Source: Candidatus Poribacteria bacterium (GTDB lineage: Bacteria > Poribacteria > WGA-4E > WGA-3G). Taken from it: a stretch of 43,576 nucleotides of DNA. The notes under the pieces are model-generated. The model ran no database searches, was not told the origin of the DNA, and was given only the letters and a program-made list of their open reading frames with translations. Of the stretch, positions 28,933-38,054 are shown one piece after another. Position numbers and translations under genes: made by a program. The stretch covers positions 1-43,576 of the forward strand of contig JAJEAG010000008.1 in assembly GCA_022824265.1 (NCBI GenBank). Reading direction: 5' to 3'. Numbering within the stretch: position 1 is the stretch's first letter; each line of letters begins with the position of its first letter.

Positions 28933-30348
28933 TCAAGGCACATCAAGACTTGTTGAAAGATTGTCTATCCTACTTTCCCATTCATCACAAGTCGCGTACG
29001 TGCGTCTAACTGAAGCACCGATATAATTCGTTGGTGCGCTAAGTGCCTCATGTTGCGGTTCTGTCAACTTATCCAAGAACGGTTTAAAGGTCTCATCCTC
29101 CCATAGTAGAGTTGTCAGACTTTTTCCAGTCTCATGAACTTGTGCTATCAACTTACGGGTATGGTCATACGCATCTGGGAACCCATAATACGCCATCAAC
29201 AGATAGATCGGTTCAGCGATAGTGTCCTCTGCGCTCATATCAAGATTGCGTTGCATATTTTCCACTTTGACATCCATCTCATCTAAGGCACGTCGCAACC
29301 GATAGATTGAATAATCAAACGCAGTAATCAATTCTGTCAAGAAACGACTCGATGCGGAATTGGTCAAATCACGTTGGTGTTCTAATATACTATCCATAAA
29401 GACGGTCTGCATACGTGGAACAAATGCTTTCCACAGACTCTTGATGTTCTCGAACGCCTCTGGATTGACTTTGTGCGGCATCGTAGAAGATCCAACCAAT
29501 TGTGGGTTGTATTTTCTACCAACTTCAGCGATTTCAGTTCGGTAGAGATGACGCATATCATCAGCAAAGTTAGCCAACACTGTATATGCAGCAGTAACTT
29601 GATACGCTAAATCTGAGATAAATTCTGGTTCCACACATTGCGTTGAGGTATGTGTATCCGATGGCTTTAGATCAAGCAATTCCAGAAAATCTCTTTCAAT
29701 TTGCTCTGGATTATCATGTATCAGTGAAAGTCCGTTAAACGCTCCCACTGCACCAGAGAATTGTCCGCGTAGATTTTGTCCCGCTTCGTATATCTTCTCA
29801 GTTCGTGTACCGAGTCGACTGATGTAGAGTGCCAACGCATACCCGAACGTTATCGGTTCTGCGTGTTGTCCGTGTGTCCTACCGATTTGCGGTGTTTCTG
29901 CATGCTCTCGTGCTATTGCTATCAGCTGCTTTTCAAGTGCAATTAGGTCTGGCACAATAACGTTTTCAATGAGTGCCTTGAACCGCATTGATGTCGCAGT
30001 ATCCAAAATATCAGCCGAGGTAGCGAACAGATGGACATAAGGTCGTGCTTCTGGACTAATTTTGCTGCGAATCACGTTGACAAGGGATCGAATGTTATGT
30101 CGGATACGTTTCTGTTCCTCATATACCTCTTCCGCAGTTACCTGATCCACTGCTTGTTCCACTTCATCTGCAAATTTTGCAGAACAGACTCCGTAGTTTG
30201 CAAGTGTGCGTGTCAACGCTGCCTCCACCTTTGCCTGATAGGTAACATATCCTGCCTCAGAAACATAAGGTAGGAGGCGTTTCATAAAAGTTTCATCGCC
30301 GCCATAATATCTAAAGTCTAATGGACTGACGGCTTCATATAGCTGCAT
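28933..30348 (-). CDS. purB: Adenylosuccinate lyase
   Basis: Fumarase/aspartase superfamily enzyme of purine synthesis that splits SAICAR and adenylosuccinate, releasing fumarate. The signature GSSTMPHKVNPEAFEN (catalytic-loop serine) and GRTHGQHAEPITFG (catalytic His region) are intact, as is the substrate-binding TSTQ region (HTSTQCVEPE). About 471 residues, normal length for the branch. I use the ATG at 30348, with GGAG 11 bases upstream, rather than the in-frame TTG three codons earlier that lies almost on the ribosome-binding site. Upstream (30349-30823) lies repeat material. Confidence 0.93.
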   Translation of the reverse strand: MQLYEAVSPLDFRYYGGDETFMKRLLPYVSEAGYVTYQAKVEAALTRTLANYGVCSAKFADEVEQAVDQVTAEEVYEEQKRIRHNIRSLVNVIRSKISPEARPYVHLFATSADILDTATSMRFKALIENVIVPDLIALEKQLIAIAREHAETPQIGRTHGQHAEPITFGYALALYISRLGTRTEKIYEAGQNLRGQFSGAVGAFNGLSLIHDNPEQIERDFLELLDLKPSDTHTSTQCVEPEFISDLAYQVTAAYTVLANFADDMRHLYRTEIAEVGRKYNPQLVGSSTMPHKVNPEAFENIKSLWKAFVPRMQTVFMDSILEHQRDLTNSASSRFLTELITAFDYSIYRLRRALDEMDVKVENMQRNLDMSAEDTIAEPIYLLMAYYGFPDAYDHTRKLIAQVHETGKSLTTLLWEDETFKPFLDKLTEPQHEALSAPTNYIGASVRRTYATCDEWESRIDNLSTSLDVP

Positions 30349-30430
30349 AGAACACAATTCTCCAATTTTTTTGGTTGAATTGTATATTAAATGAATGAGA
30401 ATGTAAAGGGTTTTTGTTGGCTTGGCAGGG

Positions 30431-30715
30431 AAATTTAGTTTTCGGTTTTTCTTTTATATTTTTCCATTTCAACTTAATGCAATTTAGGTCGCTTCTTGCT
30501 TTGCCCTATGTCAGATACCCATACACATCGTAGGGGCAGGGTCTCCCCGCCCGTATTTGCGATAATTGCACATTGAAGGAGAAAAGTTCACTAATTTTAT
30601 GTTATGACAGATTTGATGGAGAACCTCACTCCTACCGTTGAGATGTGTTGTGAGGTTAAAACCTTCTGTGTCTTCAGCGTTTTCTGTGCTTTCTGTGATT
30701 CAGACTGTTTGAAAG
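30431..30715. repeat. Dispersed repeat block upstream of purB
   Basis: Bases 30431-30607 parallel 2597-2780 along their length. They include the TAGTTTTC start, CTATGTCAGATAC, and the GGGGCAGGG/CCCCGCCCGTAT palindrome at 30529-30556. The following 30658-30715 (GTGTCTTCAGCG, GATTCAGACTGTTTG) repeats the module inside MITE-like element A at 8410-8465. No gene is visible from 30349 to 30823. Confidence 0.6.
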
Positions 30716-30823
30716 ATTACAATAATATTACTGCTTTTTATCGTACATACTTACTTTCAGTAAACTTAAAATACTGAATATTCTTAATACAAAATATCCT
30801 TGGTTTTGGAGGAACGATAACCT

Positions 30824-30852
30824 TTGATTTTCCAACAATTTTGTGATATACT
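30824..30852 (+). promoter_or_regulatory. Promoter of the zeta-toxin-like gene
   Basis: TTGATT (30824-30829), 17 bases, TATACT (30847-30852) with extended -10 TGA. The string AACAATTTTGTGATATACTT is nearly identical to that in the promoter at 31779-31807. Confidence 0.7.
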
Positions 30853-30922
30853 TTGAGACACATTTACCAAAGAAAATATAGACATTGTATAAAGAAAACA
30901 AAACCAGAAGAGAGGATGTTCT

Positions 30923-31516
30923 TTGTCAAAAAATGTAGTGATTATTGCCGGTCCAAACGGCTCTGGCAAAACAACATTTGCTTCTGAATATCTACACGCG
31001 TCTGAAGTTTCTGAATACATCAGTGCTGACGTAATCGCTGAACAACTCGTATCTACACCAGAAGAGTTTAGCAAAGTCCGAATCCAAGCAGGACGACAAT
31101 TTTTTGACAAAATCCACCGTCTCATTGATGCAGAAAAAGATTTTATCGTTGAGGTAACACTTGCGGGGAAAGGATTTCAGCGAATAACCTCAAAATTAAA
31201 AGATGCTGGATACACATTAACAATCATCTTCCTTTTCCTTAAATCAGCTGAAACGTGCATCGCTCGCGTCCGAAATCGGGTAAGGGCTGGCGGTCATCAT
31301 GTGCCAACAGAAGACATCGTGAGACGTTTCTATAGGAGTAAACATAATTTTTGGTACATATACAAAAATATGGTAGACCGTTGGGAATTAATCTATAATT
31401 CTGGTGAACGCCCTCAAGAAGTTGCTTTTGGTGAAGGCAATCAACTTACGGTTATAAATAATGATTTTTTTCAGATGTTTATCCAAAACATTAATACTGG
31501 AGGAGTGCACTTGTAA
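30923..31516 (+). CDS. Zeta-toxin-like P-loop kinase (197 aa)
   Basis: A Walker A motif GPNGSGKTT (residues 10-18) opens the protein, followed by the zeta-type catalytic Asp in ISADVIAE (Asp36), FIVEVTLAGKG, and an Arg-rich lid RVRNRVRAGGHHVPTEDIVRRF. True zeta toxins phosphorylate UDP-N-acetylglucosamine and poison cell-wall synthesis; stand-alone relatives may have other substrates. The start codon is TTG, 7 bases after AGAGAGG; no in-frame ATG fits the fold. Its stop overlaps the ATG of the next small gene by one base (TAATG), so the two are translationally coupled, a toxin-antitoxin-like layout, though no classical epsilon antitoxin is present. Confidence 0.85.
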   Translation: MSKNVVIIAGPNGSGKTTFASEYLHASEVSEYISADVIAEQLVSTPEEFSKVRIQAGRQFFDKIHRLIDAEKDFIVEVTLAGKGFQRITSKLKDAGYTLTIIFLFLKSAETCIARVRNRVRAGGHHVPTEDIVRRFYRSKHNFWYIYKNMVDRWELIYNSGERPQEVAFGEGNQLTVINNDFFQMFIQNINTGGVHL

Positions 31517-31728
31517 TGCGCCAAGACGAGTTAAACCTTAAAACCTACAAATGGGCACATGAAATGCTACAGATTGCAAATCGTGCTGCCAAAAAAGCAC
31601 AAGAAGAAAACCGTAAAAAAGGTATCCCTAATGTCTACGATATTAACGGACACCTTTACTATGAACTACCGAATGGAGAACTCACCAAAGAGGATCCGAT
31701 GCAGCATATAGGAAGCACAGATGTTTAG
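31516..31728 (+). CDS. Small conserved partner of the zeta-like kinase (70 aa), possible antitoxin
   Basis: A charged, helical protein: MRQDELNLKTYKWAHEMLQI, a Lys/Ala/Glu-rich helix, then a hairpin-like INGHLYYELPNGELTKEDP. It does not resemble the epsilon antitoxin. The coupling to the kinase gene (one-base overlap, GGAG 9 bases before ATG) makes a partner or neutraliser role plausible. I recall similar short proteins beside zeta-like genes elsewhere, but cannot check that here. Cytoplasmic, no membrane segment. Confidence 0.75.
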   Translation: MRQDELNLKTYKWAHEMLQIANRAAKKAQEENRKKGIPNVYDINGHLYYELPNGELTKEDPMQHIGSTDV

Positions 31729-31778
31729 ATTGAATTGATTAAGCAAACCTATTGAGATGCAGGAATGGAAGAGTCACT

Positions 31779-31807
31779 TTGATTATACAACAATTTTGTG
31801 ATATACT
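31779..31807 (+). promoter_or_regulatory. Promoter of the Phd-type antitoxin gene
   Basis: TTGATT (31779-31784), 17 bases, TATACT (31802-31807), extended -10 TGA; same core as the kinase promoter 950 bases upstream. Confidence 0.7.
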
Positions 31808-31855
31808 TTATGATACAATATGCACGCTGCATAAAAATGACTATAGGAGAGAGCA

Positions 31856-32152
31856 ATGAGAAAGGAAATTTCCGCTATTGAGTTACAACAGAAACTTAGT
31901 GAATTTCTTGACGCAGTCTACAAAAACGGGGAACGGTTGATAGTCAAACAAGAGGACAAACCACTTGCTGCTATAGTACCATTCCAAGCCTATGAACGGA
32001 TGTTAAAACAACAAGAGAATACATTTTCTGTGCTGGATAGTATATAGAAAAGAGTACCAAGAGTAGGTGAAGAAGAGGCGCAAACTGATATAGAACAAGC
32101 AATTACTGAGGTGCGTGCCAAAAGAAAATTAAAGAAAATCAAATCCTCTTGA
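31856..32152 (+). pseudogene. Phd/YefM-family antitoxin with an in-frame amber stop
   Basis: The frame from the ATG at 31856 (GGAGAG upstream) reads MRKEISAIELQQKLSEFLDAV ... PLAAIVPFQAYERMLKQQEN, a complete Phd/YefM DNA-binding half, and stops with TAG at 32045-32047 (codon 64). The same frame then continues for 34 codons (KRVPRVGEEEAQTDIEQAIT EVRAKRK in part) to TGA at 32150-32152, giving 98 codons in all, the normal size. The part after the stop is the C-terminal toxin-binding tail. The TAG most simply comes from a TGG tryptophan codon. No PIN or RelE toxin follows, so this is an orphan, broken antitoxin; the 63-residue front part could still bind DNA. Confidence 0.75.
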
Positions 32153-32184
32153 CGTGAGTATCGCCATTATTACAAATCAGCATA

Positions 32185-33033
32185 TTAGTATAAAGATTCT
32201 TTCACATTTCCCCAAGTCGTAGTAACTTTCCCTTCCGGCTCAACTTTGAGCGGATTCATCAAGATCGTTAAGTCTCCTTCACTTAAAGCCCTATTGTAGA
32301 TAACGATTTCATCAATTAACCCTTCGAACCAGTCAACATCTCTACCTCTACCAGTACCATCGTGGTATTTCGTATGCTGGCTAACGTGCGCGATACCTAT
32401 ATCCTGTCCGTGCGCTTGGAGATATGCCCCTTTCGTTTTATCAATAAGTCTTCCGTCCATCCACATCTCAAACTTATCAGATTGAACTTTATTCGTAGCT
32501 CTACGGATAACTAACGCAACATAATACCATCTTTTTGACTTTATGGTTGAAAAGATATAGGCTCCGTTCCAGTTGATACCTGGAACATTCCAAGCACCAA
32601 CATACACCCTATTTTTATGAACATATATGGCTAAACCCTTCGTAATACCACCTGCTTCAAAAATAACTTGTTTCGATGATTGACCAGCATTTTCACAGTA
32701 AAACAGCGCGCCAACGGTGCGGTTAGAAAATGTACCACCCGTGTTAATGCCGCGCGAATCCGGTATTTTAATACCTTGTCCGCCAACAAACTTCAACGCA
32801 TTCCCACTAATACCCTTAACCGATGTTGGCTTTCCGATAAATGTGCCATGTAATCTCCTGTTGGAACTATCCTTGGCAGTACCGTCGTTAAAATTCCAAT
32901 ATGCATCCGGTCTTGATGGAACAGCATGTACATCCAAAGTAATCAAAGTTAAGAACATAGACAAAACACCAATATAGCATAACGATAAAATGGAACACCA
33001 ACGAGTTTTATCCGTGAATAATCTATACAACAC
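32185..33033 (-). CDS. Secreted LamG-domain protein with C-terminal GKVTTTW signature (282 aa)
   Basis: A signal peptide of about 38 residues (cleavage near VHAVPS) precedes one LamG/concanavalin-like domain: AYWNFNDGTAKDSSNRRLHG, SGNALKFVGGQGIKIPDS, KFEMWMDGRLID, and FEGLIDEIVIYNRALSEGDL. It ends with a short linker and GKVTTTWGNVKESLY, the same signature as in the proteins at 9974 and 15307. The start is GTG with AGGAGG 8 bases upstream. It faces the broken antitoxin gene convergently. Likely extracellular ligand binding; ligand unknown. Confidence 0.87.
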   Translation of the reverse strand: MLYRLFTDKTRWCSILSLCYIGVLSMFLTLITLDVHAVPSRPDAYWNFNDGTAKDSSNRRLHGTFIGKPTSVKGISGNALKFVGGQGIKIPDSRGINTGGTFSNRTVGALFYCENAGQSSKQVIFEAGGITKGLAIYVHKNRVYVGAWNVPGINWNGAYIFSTIKSKRWYYVALVIRRATNKVQSDKFEMWMDGRLIDKTKGAYLQAHGQDIGIAHVSQHTKYHDGTGRGRDVDWFEGLIDEIVIYNRALSEGDLTILMNPLKVEPEGKVTTTWGNVKESLY

Positions 33034-33265
33034 AATTCTCTCCTCCTGTTAATCTCATCATCAAACTAATAAATCATAACAACCATTTAACATTTTTGCA
33101 ACCTAAAATAATGAATGACAGGATAATTTAGTTTTAAGAATCTATATTGATGATTGTTACAAAGAGTTCACATCGTATGTTGGGTCTCGTGTGCCAAGTC
33201 TGATTTAACACACGTAGGTCGGAGCGAACGTAGCAACCTCCCGACATAATTGTCTGAATCGTCTA

Positions 33266-33427
33266 CTGTCTGAACCAGGATGGACAAGATTATAGGATTT
33301 GTAGGATAAGAGGTTGATATTTCAATGTGCCCTTACAAAAGGTAGCCGTTTCTCTTTGAAACGGGATATATAGACTCCAACTCCTAATCCTGGAAATCTT
33401 GTAATCCTGTAAATCCTGGTTCAGACA
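33266..33427. repeat. Long imperfect inverted repeat built from the AATCCTGTAAATCCTGG module
   Basis: The left arm (GTCTGAACCAGGAT, ACAAGATTATAGGATTTG, AGGAT; about 33268-33306) is the reverse complement of the right arm (AATCTTGTAATCCTG, AAATCCTGGTTCAGAC; about 33395-33427). A GTAGGTCGGAGCGAAC module precedes it at 33206. Another single copy is at 2861-2885. No gene is visible in 33034-33480. Confidence 0.6.
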
Positions 33428-33682
33428 ATTTACACATCCCGTACCTTTGACAGCCGATAGCCGACAGCCAAAAAACTGAAACGGACATGAAACATATTGG
33501 ATATATATTGTTCCAAACCCCAGCACCCCTTCCATCCCCTCTTAACATCTGTTATAATACTATCACTATGAAAAACAAAAAACCCTTACAACCCATACCA
33601 TCAACAAAAACCGTCACCCGTTACCCAAAAAACATCCACCCAAAAACCGACCATAACCGAGCAAATAAAAAACGTACCAAAA

Positions 33683-33916
33683 ATGAAAATTGCAGAATTT
33701 TCAAAAACCTCTATAAACCCAGTTCCAGACTGGCATAACCTCAAATTACAAAACGTACCAAAAACCGAAAAACACCCGTTTTTGGTACGTTTTTAGAAGG
33801 AGCAAATAACCGATGTATTTACAAGAAAAGCACAAACAATTCTCCATCAGATAAATCGGCAATTGAATGACTCTGATTGGTATCAAGGTGATTTTGATTA
33901 TAGAATTAATATGTGA
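33683..33916 (+). pseudogene. Possible decayed small gene with internal stop and embedded palindrome
   Basis: One frame from ATG 33683 reads MKIAEFSKTSINPVPDWHNL ... to TAG at 33794-33796. It then continues uninterrupted as KEQITDVFTRKAQTILHQIN followed by RQLNDSDWYQGDFDYRINM to a TGA at 33914. The second half looks like real protein. A perfect 14-bp palindrome (AAACGTACCAAAAA ... TTTTTGGTACGTTT, 33751-33792) lies just before the internal stop, and a third copy of AACGTACCAAAA stands directly before the ATG (33671). I recognise no family. It may be a dead gene split by a small palindromic insertion, or only the palindrome (terminator-like) matters. Confidence 0.35.
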
Positions 33917-33922
33917 TATACT
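33894..33922 (+). promoter_or_regulatory. Promoter of the TonB-dependent receptor gene
   Basis: TTGATT (33894-33899), 17 bases, TATACT (33917-33922), preceded by TGTGA. Same layout as the promoters at 30824 and 31779. About 100 bases before the receptor ATG. Confidence 0.65.
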
Positions 33923-34022
33923 AAGAAAGAATTCACCTCAAATTCACGGAAGTGTATAATATATCAATATATTACTCGACATAATTAAGCAACACCTTAA
34001 TTTTTATGACAAAGGGGAAAAT

Positions 34023-36257
34023 ATGGACATAGGTAAACAGATATGTATTTTAGTTGTTGCAGTTTTACTCTCTATATCTTTTACAGTATTTGCAGAAGAA
34101 GAAACTGACGATGTATATATGTTAGAAGAGATAGTGGTCACTGCTCGTAAACGTGAGCAGCTATCTTTTGAAGTCCCATTCTCCGTTTCGACCATCAGCG
34201 GTGACAAATTCAATGCAATACGATCATCTGGCATGGATCTACGATTTCTCTCTAACCGCACTCCAAGTCTACAGATGGAATCATCATTTGGTCGAGTGTT
34301 TCCACGATTTTATATACGTGGACTTGGCAATACCGATTTTGATCTCAATGCTTCTCAACCCGTATCAGTTCTCTACGATGGGGTTGTGTTGGAAAATGCA
34401 AACTTAAAAGGATTTCCCGCTTTTGACCTACAACGGATAGAGGTACTGCGCGGACCTCAAGGCACACTATTTGGAAGGAATACACCTGCAGGTACCGTTA
34501 AGCTTGAATCAGCGCGTCCAACCCAGACATTAGATGGATATGGACGCATCAGTTATGGACGGTTCAATAGTGTCAATTTTGAAGGGGCAGTATCCGGACC
34601 GATTGTGCCATCTGTGCTCTCAGCAAGGTTTTCATTGCTTGCGCAACACCGAGGAGATTGGATAGACAACGAACATATTAATGAAGAGAATGTTCTCGGT
34701 GGACATCGTGACTTTGCGGCACGGTTGCAAGTACTGTGGACACCTATGCAGCAATTGAAGACGTGGGTAAAGGTCCATGCACGTGATCTTGATGGCACCG
34801 CGCGCATGTTTCGCGCAAACATATTAGTGCCAGACGAGGGGGATCTGGTGGAGGATTTCGCACGTGACAACGTATCACACGATGGGCAAAATGAGCAGAC
34901 GCTAAGGTCAGGTGGATTAACCACAGAAATAAATTACGATATAGGGAACTTCCAACTTATATCGTTAACTGGATTGGAAAGTCTTACAACATTTTCGCGA
35001 GGAGATATTGACGGTGGATACGGTGCTGCGTTCCTCCCTTCAAGTGGTCCTGGCGTGATTCCTTTTCCTTCTGAAACCGCTTCAGGTATCCCCTTGCTAA
35101 ATCAGTTTAGTCAAGAAATTCGATTGATGAGTACAGGAGAGAGTCGTCTCGCATATCAATTCGGGTTGTACTACTTTTATGAACTCGTGGAGATGGAGGA
35201 TTACAATTACGATACTTTGGCTGATGGAGTTCAAGATGGTTTGGCACTACAAGAACAGAAAGCAACAGCACAAGCAGCCTATGCATCAACAACTTATCAA
35301 TTGCTTGAAGATTTGGAGTTAGGTGCTGGTGTGCGGTTATCTCATGATACAAAAAACTATACTGCTTGGAGAGAGGAAGCACCCGCTGTTACAGAAGCAG
35401 GCACACTTGATCCTATCCATCAAAATCCAGAAGATACGGTGTGGAGTGGTGATTTGAGTCTGCGTTATCAGGTTGCACCCAGCATGCAGACATATCTGCG
35501 CGCAGCAAGAGGATTCCGCGCACCCAGTATTCAAGGGCGTTTACTGTTTGGCAACGATGTGACGGTCGCGGATACAGAAACGATACTATCTGTTGAAGTC
35601 GGCACAAAGTTACGTCTGTTGGAACAACGATTACATCTAAATCTGGCAGCATTCAACTACAATATGCAAGATCAACAACTTACAGCAGTGGGTGGAGAAA
35701 CCAATTTCAATCGGTTGGTAAATGCAGATAATACCGTAGGACGTGGTGTTGAAGCAGAACTGTTATTTGCTCCAGTCAACGCGCTGCAACTTTCAGCAGG
35801 GGTAAGTTACAACTATACAAACATTGATGATCCAAATTTGGCAGTAGCAGGTTGCGGCGCACCGTGTAAAGTGCTGAATCCTCCCGGTTCCGTTGAGGGT
35901 ACATTCTCCATAAACGGCAATAGACTCCCTCAGGCACCTACTTGGATCGCAGATGTAACATTGCGTTACATGCTTGAACTTTCCGGTGGTTTTCGAATTG
36001 TCGCATCTACGGATTGGGCATATCGCAGCCGAGTGCAGTTTTTCCTCTACGACTCAGCGGAATACAGCGATGATTGGCTCTTGGAGGGTGGTGTCCGACT
36101 TGCTTGCCAATTACCTGATGGAGACACAGAAATAGCACTTATAGGACGGAACATCCTTGATGATACCTCTCCAACAGGTGGAATTGATTTCAATAATCTA
36201 ACAGGTTTTGTCAATGAACCTCGCTTTTGGAGCTTAGAATTGTTACGTCGTTTTTGA
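34023..36257 (+). CDS. TonB-dependent outer-membrane receptor (744 aa)
   Basis: A signal peptide (to TVFAEE, about residue 24) is followed by a TonB-box-like EEIVVTARKR, a plug domain (VPFSVSTISGDKF, FYIRGLGNTDFDLN, VSVLYDGVVLE, IEVLRGPQGTLFGRNTPAGTV) and a 22-strand-type barrel ending in FWSLELLRRF with the terminal aromatic residue. The plug motif set RGPQGTLFGRNTPAG and the lack of a carboxypeptidase-like N-terminal domain place it with FecA/FyuA/IacR-type receptors rather than SusC. It takes up a chelate or other bulky nutrient using TonB energy. No SusD, permease or regulator adjoins it, so the substrate is open. AAAGGGG lies about 6 bases before the ATG. Confidence 0.93.
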   Translation: MDIGKQICILVVAVLLSISFTVFAEEETDDVYMLEEIVVTARKREQLSFEVPFSVSTISGDKFNAIRSSGMDLRFLSNRTPSLQMESSFGRVFPRFYIRGLGNTDFDLNASQPVSVLYDGVVLENANLKGFPAFDLQRIEVLRGPQGTLFGRNTPAGTVKLESARPTQTLDGYGRISYGRFNSVNFEGAVSGPIVPSVLSARFSLLAQHRGDWIDNEHINEENVLGGHRDFAARLQVLWTPMQQLKTWVKVHARDLDGTARMFRANILVPDEGDLVEDFARDNVSHDGQNEQTLRSGGLTTEINYDIGNFQLISLTGLESLTTFSRGDIDGGYGAAFLPSSGPGVIPFPSETASGIPLLNQFSQEIRLMSTGESRLAYQFGLYYFYELVEMEDYNYDTLADGVQDGLALQEQKATAQAAYASTTYQLLEDLELGAGVRLSHDTKNYTAWREEAPAVTEAGTLDPIHQNPEDTVWSGDLSLRYQVAPSMQTYLRAARGFRAPSIQGRLLFGNDVTVADTETILSVEVGTKLRLLEQRLHLNLAAFNYNMQDQQLTAVGGETNFNRLVNADNTVGRGVEAELLFAPVNALQLSAGVSYNYTNIDDPNLAVAGCGAPCKVLNPPGSVEGTFSINGNRLPQAPTWIADVTLRYMLELSGGFRIVASTDWAYRSRVQFFLYDSAEYSDDWLLEGGVRLACQLPDGDTEIALIGRNILDDTSPTGGIDFNNLTGFVNEPRFWSLELLRRF

Positions 36258-36584
36258 GAATATCAAAGCAACCAATGTAATACCATCTCTAAATAATACC
36301 ATTTCTAAGATATAATGTCTCTCTTTTGTAGCACAAACTTTTAGTTTGTGTCCTGAAGGATTACAACCATAATGACTGTAAATGAGACAATAATTTATAG
36401 AAATGGTATAAGCAGCCCCAGAGGGGCGACAGGTGTATCAGATGCAATAACGTTACGCACTAAAATGATGCCTATGGCGCGGTTTCCTAACCAATGCAAA
36501 ATGCCAAACGCCCATTCTGCCAAGTCAAATAATCTGAGTTCCCAAACTCACGTTACACTCAACTGCTAAACTTCTTAATGATAT
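36258..36584. repeat. Inverted-repeat block after the TonB receptor gene
   Basis: ATACCATTTCTA (36296-36307) and TAGAAATGGTAT (36398-36409) form a perfect 12-bp inverted repeat about 90 bases apart. Between them a small hairpin CACAAACT-TTT-AGTTTGTG (36332-36350) could help stop transcription although it lacks a T-run. An AGCCCCAGAGGGGCGACAGGTGTATC module follows in part at 36414. No gene seen. Confidence 0.5.
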
Positions 36585-38033
36585 TTACTTTTCAATTTCC
36601 GGGTCTAATTCCTTCGCTTTATCAAAGTCCACTTCTGCTGCTTCATGTTGTCCGAGTGCTTGTTTTGATAGTCCGCGGTCATGGTAGTATAATGCCTTCT
36701 TCGGTCTAAGTCGTATGGATTCATCAAAATCTTCAATTGCCGCATTGTGATCATTGAGACTTGCTTTTGCAGCCCCGCGTGTATGGTGGTAAGCAGCCTT
36801 ATATTTCGCATTCTTCGCTTTTAAATGCAGTGCCTCATCAGCGTCAGATATCGCTTCATGATAGAGTCTCTGTGCTTCTTTTTCGTTTTCCTGTTCAGTT
36901 TCAAGTTTTCCCAAGAAGTATTTCATCCATCCTCTTGTATTATAGAATTTTCCCCTCTTCGGTTCTTGATTGATAGCTTCTGTAAAGTTATCAATCCCTG
37001 CTCGGTATAAATTTCCAGCTTCCATTATATTCCCTTGTTCAACTCTTGCTTTGGCAAGACGGAACTTCACAACTCCTCGCAGTGCAAACCAACCACCTTT
37101 GCCTAATACATTCCTTATAAACTTGATGGATAAACGAAAAGAAAATATCTTGACAATTTCCCACTTCCAGGCAAGGAACACCCCAATACCAGTAAAATTA
37201 AATCGTTCTGGATTGAGTCGGAGGGCTGTAAGCAAATCTGTATATGCTTCATCATATCTCCCTACGAGAATCTTAGCTGCAGCTCGATTATTGTAGATGT
37301 TTTCTAAATATGGATTTAATTTGAGGGCAAAATCATAATGATCTATCGCCTCTTTATATTCACCTTGTTCTCGAGTTTCATCTCCTTTATATGCTTTGAT
37401 ATAGGCACGTATCCGTGAACGTCTTTGCCATACATCAAGAGGTTCCACTCCTCCTATCTTTTTAAGCAGAAGCTTGAGAACTTTTGAGGAAATGGTTCTG
37501 TTTTTATCCGTTGTGCTGTTATCAAAAGACATGCTTGCAGCCGTGGCAATGGCTATTACTTCACCTTTTGCGTTTAGCACGGGACCTCCGCTATTCCCTT
37601 CAGAAAGCTTAAAATTTAGCCACAAGTGTTTACCGCTATTTCGGATACTGTGTACACTGCCTTCCACGGTGCTTACTTTTTTCTCAGGATAACCTATAAC
37701 ACAGACATGTTCACCTTTCCGAACCTTTTTGCTGTCGCCAATTGGAAATGGTGTTCCTTCTTCAACAATCTTCAGGATAGCCAAGTCATTTATGTCATCA
37801 AAGGCTGTAATACCTTCAACGGTATAAACTGCTTCAGTATCAATGCTTTTGGGAGTGACCGTTGTTGCACCAGCGAGGACATGAACGTTTGTCACAATTT
37901 TGTCAGGTTCAATGAAAAATCCAGTACCAATCGCTGTTATATTTTCATTTTCATATTTCGATTCCATAAGAACCGTTGTGCCTATAATTTTATCCAAGTT
38001 TTGCTGGGATAGATTATCTCTTTCTTTTTCCAT
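36585..38033 (-). CDS. Trypsin-like (S1C) serine protease with TPR repeats, no signal peptide (482 aa)
   Basis: The N-terminal 190 residues are a chymotrypsin-fold protease with all three catalytic residues: His51 (IVTNVHVLAG), Asp83 (INDLAILK) and Ser148 (EGNSGGP). From about residue 205 to the end there are tetratricopeptide repeats (AIDHYDFALKLNPYLENIYN; later AAIEDFDESIRLRPKKALYY, AAEVDFDKAKELDPE), interrupted by a hydrophobic/basic patch at about 280-320 that may touch membrane. There is no PDZ domain and no signal peptide or N-terminal anchor, unlike DegP/HtrA, so it is probably cytoplasmic or membrane-associated from inside. 21 bases downstream of a paralogue in the same direction. The last two TPRs are almost identical in both proteins. 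Confidence 0.88.
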   Translation of the reverse strand: MEKERDNLSQQNLDKIIGTTVLMESKYENENITAIGTGFFIEPDKIVTNVHVLAGATTVTPKSIDTEAVYTVEGITAFDDINDLAILKIVEEGTPFPIGDSKKVRKGEHVCVIGYPEKKVSTVEGSVHSIRNSGKHLWLNFKLSEGNSGGPVLNAKGEVIAIATAASMSFDNSTTDKNRTISSKVLKLLLKKIGGVEPLDVWQRRSRIRAYIKAYKGDETREQGEYKEAIDHYDFALKLNPYLENIYNNRAAAKILVGRYDEAYTDLLTALRLNPERFNFTGIGVFLAWKWEIVKIFSFRLSIKFIRNVLGKGGWFALRGVVKFRLAKARVEQGNIMEAGNLYRAGIDNFTEAINQEPKRGKFYNTRGWMKYFLGKLETEQENEKEAQRLYHEAISDADEALHLKAKNAKYKAAYHHTRGAAKASLNDHNAAIEDFDESIRLRPKKALYYHDRGLSKQALGQHEAAEVDFDKAKELDPEIEK

Positions 38034-38054
38034 CAGTGTTTCATCTGCTTTTGT

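Noticed and set aside
33487-33738. A basic 83-codon frame before the TonB receptor
   Set aside because: Very Lys/Asn/Pro-rich from A/C-rich DNA, no ribosome-binding site, and it overlaps in another frame the better protein-like frame starting at 33683.
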